DNA of 64,000 nucleotides, from positions 5,783,855 to 5,847,854 of the forward strand of contig OZ038455.1 of assembly GCA_964036195.1 (NCBI GenBank). Direction: 5' to 3'. This stretch comes from Sphaerolaimus hirsutus (Eukaryota; Nematoda; Chromadorea; Monhysterida; Sphaerolaimidae). The notes beneath the pieces were generated by a model. That model saw only the letters and a list, made by a program, of their open reading frames with translations. It was not told the origin of the DNA and made no database searches. A program made the translations under genes and the position numbers. Shown piece by piece: positions 57,578-64,000 of this stretch; the stretch's first letter is position 1; every line of letters begins with the position of its first letter.

Positions 57578-58168
57578 TAAGCGCGCCCTAAAGACAAACA
57601 GAACACTTCTGCTGAGAACAAGAATGACGGGATATTTGTATAATCTTCTCGAGGATACTTTGCATTTTTATGAACCACATATGTATGCATCATCTAAAAT
57701 GCAAAACAAAAGCATAGTTATACATGTTTGTGTTGTAATGCAACTTGTCATTGGTGAGTATTGACCGCGATATAGAACATGTTGGAAGGAGAACTATCAA
57801 CAATATATTGTGGCCACACAAGCTAGTTTTCAACCGAACCTTTGAAAACTCGTAAACTCGAACGCATTTGAGTTTTCTAGAATGAGTCATTTTTACTCTC
57901 CGTCAACTGTAGATGACGGGAACCTCATTCTAGAAAACTCAAATACGTTCAATGCTGATTTACAAGTTTTCAAAAGTTCAGTTGAAAACTAACTTGTGTG
58001 GCCACAATGTAATCGCAATTATTACTATAAAACAATATGGAAACGCACAAAACAAAAGTGATTCCCAAAAACTCGACATCACCAAAATATTCAAATTTCC
58101 CGCCAATGTGCAATGATTAAATCCAGCGAAAATGTACTAGCAAATGGCAGAGAACAAGCTATCTAAGC
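57578..58168 (+). repeat. Duplicated block, first copy (partner 63411-64000)
   Basis: About 590 bp with only a handful of differences from 63411-64000. It starts at TAAGCGCGCCCTAAAG. It contains a palindromic element, 57808-58007, with ends TTGTGGCCACACAAGCTAG and its inverse. Confidence 0.92.
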
Positions 58169-58244
58169 ATGGAATTCATTGCTTCCGGTTCATTACTATC
58201 AATTCCAATTCCATCTCGGCGCTGGGGAAGTATACAATATTGAA

Positions 58245-58998
58245 TAGTTATGTAAAAAGCGCCAAGACTTTGGCGCCAAGCGTCAAAAGCGCCATGGCGC
58301 TTTTCCGACCCCCAGCACCAAACGCCAATGGCGCCACAGCAGGTTAGCGCCAAGCGCCAAAAGCACCACGTAACGATGACAAACCCTCCAGAAAAAGTAT
58401 TTAAATTTTTAAGTGTTTTTTTCTAAACTGACTTTTCTTCTAAAGTTTTTTTCTAAAATGTTTCCCAGAAATAGTTTTTGAATTTTGTATTTAGTTTTTA
58501 AATTTTCGAATTTTCAAAATTTTTTATAGTAGTTTTCCAATTTTTAGAATGGGATTTAAAGCATTGAATGCAGTATTTTGGTAGTTTTCATGTTCAAATA
58601 ACCTTTGGACCTTTTTTCACAGTTATCACAATCACTCAAAGTATTGGGTGGCCCACGTCGGGCGCCCGGTTGCAATTGGCACCCAACACGTCAATTTTGA
58701 ATGAAACCTGCTCAAATTTGGTATGGAGGTAAATAAATGTACCCCATTTGTTGTGTTAAGTGTACAGTTCACCGTGCATTGTACAAATCACCGAAAAATT
58801 CGAAAAGCTTTTCGAATTTTTGAATTTTTGAATCTTTTCAAAAATAAATCGATTTTTACGTTTTTTTTCACCACGTGCTCAAAAATTCGAAAACGTTTTC
58901 GAATTTTCGAATCTTTTTTTGCCATCGTTAGCACCATGGCGCTTTCTGCCTTGGCGCTAGCGCCAGGCGCAATGCGCCGTGGCGCTTTTACATCACTC
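58245..58998. mobile_element. Old hAT-like A'-type element, split
   Basis: Degraded ends TAGTTATGTAAAAAGCGCC and GGCGCTTTTACATCACT, with decayed GGCGCT arrays. A C-family element (58371-58930) interrupts it. No target duplication is recognisable. Confidence 0.65.
58371..58930. mobile_element. hAT-like non-autonomous element, TTCGAA family (C)
   Basis: TAACGATGACAAAC to TTTGCCATCGTTA. Flanks GCACCACG and GCACCATG match at 7 of 8 bases. Shorter and more diverged than the other two copies. Confidence 0.8.
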
Positions 58999-59032
58999 AT
59001 CCAGATAGTGAAGAGATACTCCCCCTTAAAGT

Positions 59033-59846
59033 GCCGTATATCCTGAAATAAGTACCCATGGGAGTTATTGTTCACTTTTTAACTCTATTGACTAGGGGTT
59101 ATTCAAGGGGAGGTGTCATTTTCTTTTCGGAATATTCAGTAAAATGCGTGATCAAATTTTTGTCAATATTGCGCGTGCACACGCTAGTTTACCGCCAGAT
59201 TTTTGTAAACTCACAAATCGGTTTTTCATGCTTTTGAGTTTCCTGGGATGAGTTATTCGGCATCCCCATCAACTACAGTTGACAGAACCGTCATTCTGGT
59301 AAACTCAAATGCGTTCACAGCTGATTTAAGAGTTTACCAAAATCTGACAGTAAACTAGCGTGAGCTGCGCCAATATGTTCAATAAGTTCCATAAATGTGT
59401 AAGTCAGAATACCATTAATTCAATAATTCAAGCAATCAAATCAATGCTAGAATCAATTAGGTACCTTATGAACATTGTGGCCACAGGAGCTAGTTTCATG
59501 GTTTCAATTTGTAAACTCGTTCAAAAACTGAATGGCCACGCGAACGCTGATAGACGCTTCCACCATCCCGCAACTGAGAACTTGGACTCAGCCACTTGTA
59601 TTGGGAATTTGGGATGCAGTTATCAGTTTACAGAAATGATCTGTCCATCAACTACTGTTTAAGGAGGTGGACAAGATTTCGTTCAAGTTTTCAAATCGTA
59701 AACATGAAAACTGGCTTGTGTGGCGCCATTAGCTGCAGAAGAATATGCGTTTTAAAGAAGAATAACAGAGTTTTTACGTGTGACATCTTCTCCACCCAAA
59801 TAACAGACGGGGGTTATTCAAAGGGGGCTTATTCAAGGATTTATGG
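59033..59846. mobile_element. Old CCGTATATCC-type element with nested palindromes
   Basis: It starts CCGTATATCCTGAAATAAG and ends TTATTCAAGGATTTATGG. A palindrome with CACGCTAGTTTACCG arms lies at 59176-59365, and part of a related CTAGTTTCATGGTTTC repeat lies at 59475-59730. The flanking TA is present only on the right. Confidence 0.5.
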
Positions 59847-59849
59847 TAT

Positions 59850-60387
59850 TTTTATACAGTCAATGCGAGAATATTTTCTGCGCTTTCTGTTCTTGGGGGA
59901 GGCAGCCTCTTAGATCCGTATGGCTTGTATATAATTTGTGCTTGTATTTTATTTATGTGAATGAAATTAGAAAAGTTGAATTCATTGCTGAAATTCACTG
60001 AATGCTTGAACAAAACAAACGATGATGACATTAAAAGACCGTTCACACTCAAAACCCACAAAAACCGTGCATTTCCTAAAATCAGAACTTTTTTATGAGA
60101 GAGCAAACAACGTTCTTTACGTATTTTTTGGCTCAGTGCCAACATTTCTTAAAGTATTTGAACCGGCGTGCGTCTAGGAAAAACGTGCTCCTAGGAAAAA
60201 CGTTTTGTTGGGTTGTTTCATTAATCGTGGAATTAATTAAACGTGGAATTGTATTTAGTTGAAATTGGTCAACAGCTGCAGAAGAATATTCATGCTTTAA
60301 GGGAATAAACAAGGGACCGTATTTGCTTTTATTTGTTTTTTAAAGTATGTACTGTATACACAGATTTTTGTGAATTCAATGGTTGTG
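59850..60387. other. AT-rich DNA, nothing recognised
   Basis: No gene, inverted repeat or element end found. Short phrases GGAAAAACGTGCTCCTAGG-like occur once near 60180-60205. Confidence 0.4.
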
Positions 60388-60395
60388 GTTGAAAC

Positions 60396-61264
60396 TAGTG
60401 ATGGAAAAGCGCCAGAAAAAAGGGCGCCAGGCGCCAATGGCGCCATAGCGCCATTCGGAAACTGGGCGCCAAGCGCCAAGGGCGCCACAGAAAAAGGGCG
60501 CCAAGCGCCAAGGGCGCCATGGCGCCAATTGAAAAGAAGGGCGCCAGGCGCCAATGGCGCCAGAATAAAAAAGGCGAGTAGAATACCCTGCGTGTGCTAA
60601 AAATGCTTCTCCAGCACTGTAGTGCACACATTCACTTCTTTATTCATGTTCTCCAGGATGTAATCAGCAAAAATGAGACTAGCAACAAACTTTTGTGCAA
60701 AAACCGTACTCACACGTGATATTCAATTCAAACACTTTGAAAATTCTCATTCGACAAAACAATGAATGCACATCAAATAGATTTTCCAATATGTTTTCTT
60801 GAAGCTGACGACAACGGAATTCCGATAATTTTAATCCGTCGATTTACGAGTTTGCGAGTTCACCGGTCTATCGTGCTCAGCTTCTGATCCGTTACACGCA
60901 TCTGATAAAAATTGGATGAAACAGACTGGATGGATTGGATCCACTCACACCACTTTGCCTATTTTCCAGTGAATTTTGATCATTCACAGACCCATATTTT
61001 TCTTTTTTATTCATTCACGCGGCACTCACCTTGAAACCATATGCTGGCTCCATTTTGGCGCCCTTTTAGGGCAGGGCGCCAGGCGCCAAGGGCGCCACGG
61101 AGAAAGGGCGCCAAGCGCCAAGGGCGCCATGGCGCTTTTCAGAAAGTGGGCGCCAGGCGCCAAGGGCGCCACAGAAAAAGGGCGCCAGGCGCCAATGGCG
61201 CCATGGCGCGGTGCCCTTTGGCGCCCTCAAATGGCGCCAGCGCCATGGCGCCATTCCATCACTA
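60396..61264. mobile_element. hAT-like non-autonomous element, GGCGCC family (A), inverted
   Basis: TAGTGATGGAAAAGCGCC to GGCGCCATTCCATCACTA, with the perfect duplication GTTGAAAC (60388-60395 and 61265-61272). It is the reverse orientation of 6930-7847 and 13746-14641. The donor-like AAGGTGAGT is present on the minus strand near 61028. Confidence 0.93.
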
Positions 61265-61272
61265 GTTGAAAC

Positions 61273-62421
61273 TAGTCTTAAAAACTCAACATGAAAACGA
61301 ATGCACCAAAAAAACAACAACAACAAATGGAAGTCACACTTGTGTAATGATGGCAAACCCTCTCGAAAAAGTGTTTAAATTTTTCAGTGTTTTTTTTGTA
61401 AAATAATTTTTTTCCAAAAATAGTTTTCAAATTTAGTTTTTAAATTTTTTGGGAATACTTGTTTGAATTTTCAATCTTTTCCACTAAATTATAACATTTT
61501 TGGATTGCTAATCTGAATTTTTTTGTGTAGATCTGTACACTTTTTTGCTGGGCCAATACAAATTTATCAATGTGTAATAACTTAACCCATGTCAACTTCT
61601 CCCTTTTAAGTGCATTTAAAGTCAGTTACACTTGACAAGTATCCAAATGTGTATTGGATTCTCAGAAACATGTCTTTGCAAAATCACATTCAGAACTAGA
61701 CTCTTAAGTCTACTGGGAACCATTGAGGCTCATGGTGGCTGAGTTTTTGGTTTCTTCCACCTGTCAGTATACTTGGGAGGCATTTCTGGGAATTTGGACT
61801 TTTTGGCAGAGTGCCAAGTAGGAATGCAGAATGCAGAAAGCACCTAGAAACCTTCTCAGACCTCTGATAATATTTCCCACCTCATAAAATACGATCCTAA
61901 ATAAAATTAAGCCAAGAATGTGAATTGATAGTGGTCATGAACAGAACAGCATACTTCATACTTGCAAACTGTGTTTTTGGTGTCTGGTCTCCAGCTGATC
62001 TACCGGGGCACCAGTAATGTGTGCAATTTCAGGTGCCCCTGTGGCTACTCGCTAGCACTCACAAAGGTGTGGAAATTCTCATTTCATGCTTACACATTTG
62101 TTGTTGTTTTCGAGTGACCAAAGAGTTATGAATGCAGACTAGTTCAGACAGTTATGCCTTTTGAACGTGTTTCTTGATATCTTCTTGAGTCATCAATTGC
62201 CATTTTTACCAAGGGATATAACTTGTCTGCACACTCTGGCACTTTGTTCTTTGGCCACAATGGCAGGTACTTTCAGTGTCTTATTTACGTTGGCATAGTT
62301 CCAACAGCAGCTTTGGCTTGAATAGACACCCAGGAGTATCGGAAACGACGCGCATGGCTTCAATCAATTTGCATTGGCTGTATATAGCTTGTCTGTAATG
62401 TTACCACTGGCCACACAAAAG
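61273..62421. other. Non-coding DNA up to the second gap
   Basis: 61346 onward begins TAATGATGGCAAACCC, a C-family left end, but no right end is seen before the gap. The remainder (61500-62421) is unremarkable, with no supported gene. Confidence 0.45.
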
Positions 62422-62621
62422 NNNNNNNNNNNNNNNNNNNNNNNNNNNNNNNNNNNNNNNNNNNNNNNNNNNNNNNNNNNNNNNNNNNNNNNNNNNNNNN
62501 NNNNNNNNNNNNNNNNNNNNNNNNNNNNNNNNNNNNNNNNNNNNNNNNNNNNNNNNNNNNNNNNNNNNNNNNNNNNNNNNNNNNNNNNNNNNNNNNNNNN
62601 NNNNNNNNNNNNNNNNNNNNN
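62422..62621. other. Assembly gap (200 N)
   Basis: Exactly 200 N, the same length as the first gap, so probably a placeholder size. Confidence 1.
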
Positions 62622-62913
62622 TTTATTCAATAGTTTTCAAGGCAGATTACAGTGTTAGACGTACACATCCATGTAAAAAAAGTTTCACACCCTTCAACTA
62701 TCTGAGACAAAAAGGAAAAAAATTCACTCAAGTTTATCATAGCAGCGTGAGCTTTTTGGTTTTAAACACACACATAGCACAGCTCACGCAGCTGTGATAA
62801 ACTTGAGTGAATTTTTTCCTTTTTGTCTCAGATAGTTGAAGGGTGTGAAACTTTGTTTACATGGATGTGTACGTCTAACACTGTAATCTGCCTTGAAAAC
62901 TATTGAATAAATA
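62622..62913. repeat. Near-perfect palindrome abutting the gap
   Basis: Arms of about 125 bp (TTTATTCAATAGTTTTCAAG ... GTTTATCATAGC) pair almost perfectly with 62785-62913 around a short spacer. It begins at the first base after the gap. Confidence 0.9.
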
Positions 62914-63410
62914 AAAGTCTGGGTTCCATGTGAGACATTTCTCACAATGCAGATGTAATGATATATTGCTTTTGTGCATTTAACAGTCAATACATGTAAC
63001 TCTTGTGATGTAATACAAATAGTTTTTTTAATCAGGTGGGATATGTAACCACAGTAAAGTGTGTTATCAGTGAAGTGTATGCCATTTTCTAAGCAATGAT
63101 ACATTGCTTTTGTGCATCCAATATATATTAATGTCCATTTGAGGGATGCACTTCATGTCCATTTGAGAGACACACTTCATGTCTATTTGCTGTGGAGGCA
63201 GCGTCCACTTTTTGTTTGGCTTCAGCCATTTTTTTACTGATAACTACTTAAATAATGATTTTTTGATAAAAAAATTGTTGGGCCATTACACACAATTACT
63301 AGAACTATCAAATTCTGAAATTTCAACGCTGTACCTTTGTCTATTTTGATGTAATAAATTTTACGACGTCATCATTTCACGTCAAACGCCGCTGAGCTGT
63401 AATTCAGGCT
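62914..63410. other. Non-coding DNA with a TTA-type element end
   Basis: Short near-repeats of TGTCCATTTGAGGGATGCACTT lie at 63130-63190. 63265-63405 ends GCTGTAATTCAGGC before TTA and matches, inverted, 42113-42220. No gene was seen. Confidence 0.45.
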
Positions 63411-64000
63411 TAAGCGCGCCCTAAAGACAAACAGAACACTTCTGCTGAGAACAAGAATGACGGGATATTTGTATAATCTTCTCGAGGATACTTTGCATTT
63501 TTATGAACCACATATGTATGCATCATCTAAAATGCAAAACAAAAGCATAGTTATACATGTTTGTGTTGTAATGCAACTTGTCATTGGTGAGTATTGACCG
63601 CGATATAGAACATGTTGGAAGGAGAACTATCAACAATATATTGTGGCCACACAAGCTAGTTTTCAACCGAACCTTTGAAAACTCGTAAACTGGAACGCAT
63701 TTGAGTTTTCTAGAATGAGTCATTTTTACTCTCCGTCAACTGTAGATGACGGGCACCTCATTCTAGAAAACTCAAATGCGTTCAATGCTGATTTACAAGT
63801 TTTCAAAAGTTCAGTTGAAAACTAACTTGTGTGGCCACAATGTAATCGCAATTATTACTATAAAACAATATGGAAACGCACAAAACAAAAATGATTCCCA
63901 AAAACTCGACATCACCAAAATATTCAAATTTCCCGCCAATGTGCAATGATTAAATCCAGCGAAAATGTACTAGCAAATGGCAGAGAACAAGCTATCTAAG
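63411..64000 (+). repeat. Duplicated block, second copy (partner 57578-58168)
   Basis: Same order and near-identical sequence, continuing past the window edge. By eye only four or five differences, for example CTCGAACGC versus CTGGAACGC. Confidence 0.92.

Larger units (their letters stand above)
44691..57578 (+). repeat. Large duplicated segment, copy 2 (partner 15772-42110)
   Basis: Collinear with copy 1. It lacks the F, C, I, A/LINE, A' and two B insertions of copy 1, and carries its own insertions at 45158-46635, 46989-47436, 48293-49233, 49397-49840, 53345-54552 and 55377-56311. It begins exactly at the gap and ends at the right edge of the TTA foldback element. Confidence 0.93.

Overview
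This 64 kb window is eukaryotic genomic DNA. The evidence is a spliced gene with GT-AG introns at the left end, two A/B-box tRNA-like genes, a LINE-type retrotransposon and dozens of DNA transposons. It also holds microsatellites and two 200-bp assembly gaps (44491-44690 and 62422-62621). Non-coding DNA is AT-rich, and exons and some mobile elements are GC-rich. A highly heterozygous invertebrate-like animal would fit, but that is inference and I cannot name a species.

Layout. Positions 1-4365 hold the 3' part of an unrecognised multi-exon plus-strand gene, ending with a poly(A) signal near 4513. From 4.4 to 15.8 kb lie nested palindromic elements and a duplicated tRNA-Arg(UCU)-like unit. From 15772 to 42110 there is a long segment whose near-identical partner is 44691-57578, starting at the first base after the N gap. 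The two copies differ by many clean insertions, so each is an empty site for insertions in the other. A 1.5 kb minisatellite (43.0-44.5 kb) lies just left of the first gap. From 57.6 kb to the end are more elements, a second gap, and a further duplication (57578-58168 versus 63411-64000).

Mobile elements dominate. (1) A group of non-autonomous hAT-like elements has exact 8-bp target duplications, with subterminal regions filled by a family-specific short motif: GGCGCC, GGCGCT, GGCACC/GGTGCC, TTCGAA, TTTTACAAAAA, GGGTATCGG and others. (2) Elements ending CCGTATTTCCTCGAAATA are flanked by TA, shown by three empty-site comparisons. (3) Foldback elements have 9-bp duplications (Mutator-like) or TTA (Harbinger-like). 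(4) One degenerate full-length LINE of about 9.9 kb (minus strand, 25538-35448) carries endonuclease and reverse transcriptase remnants. It sits in a hAT-like element that itself lies in a TA-flanked element, and two foldback elements lie inside the LINE, giving a four-level nest.

I found no intact transposase. The only coding evidence is the left-end host gene and the broken LINE. The best candidate for a new system is the hAT-like group in which the same terminal sequence (TAGTGATG) is coupled to different GC-rich palindrome arrays, with recent insertion differences between the two copies.
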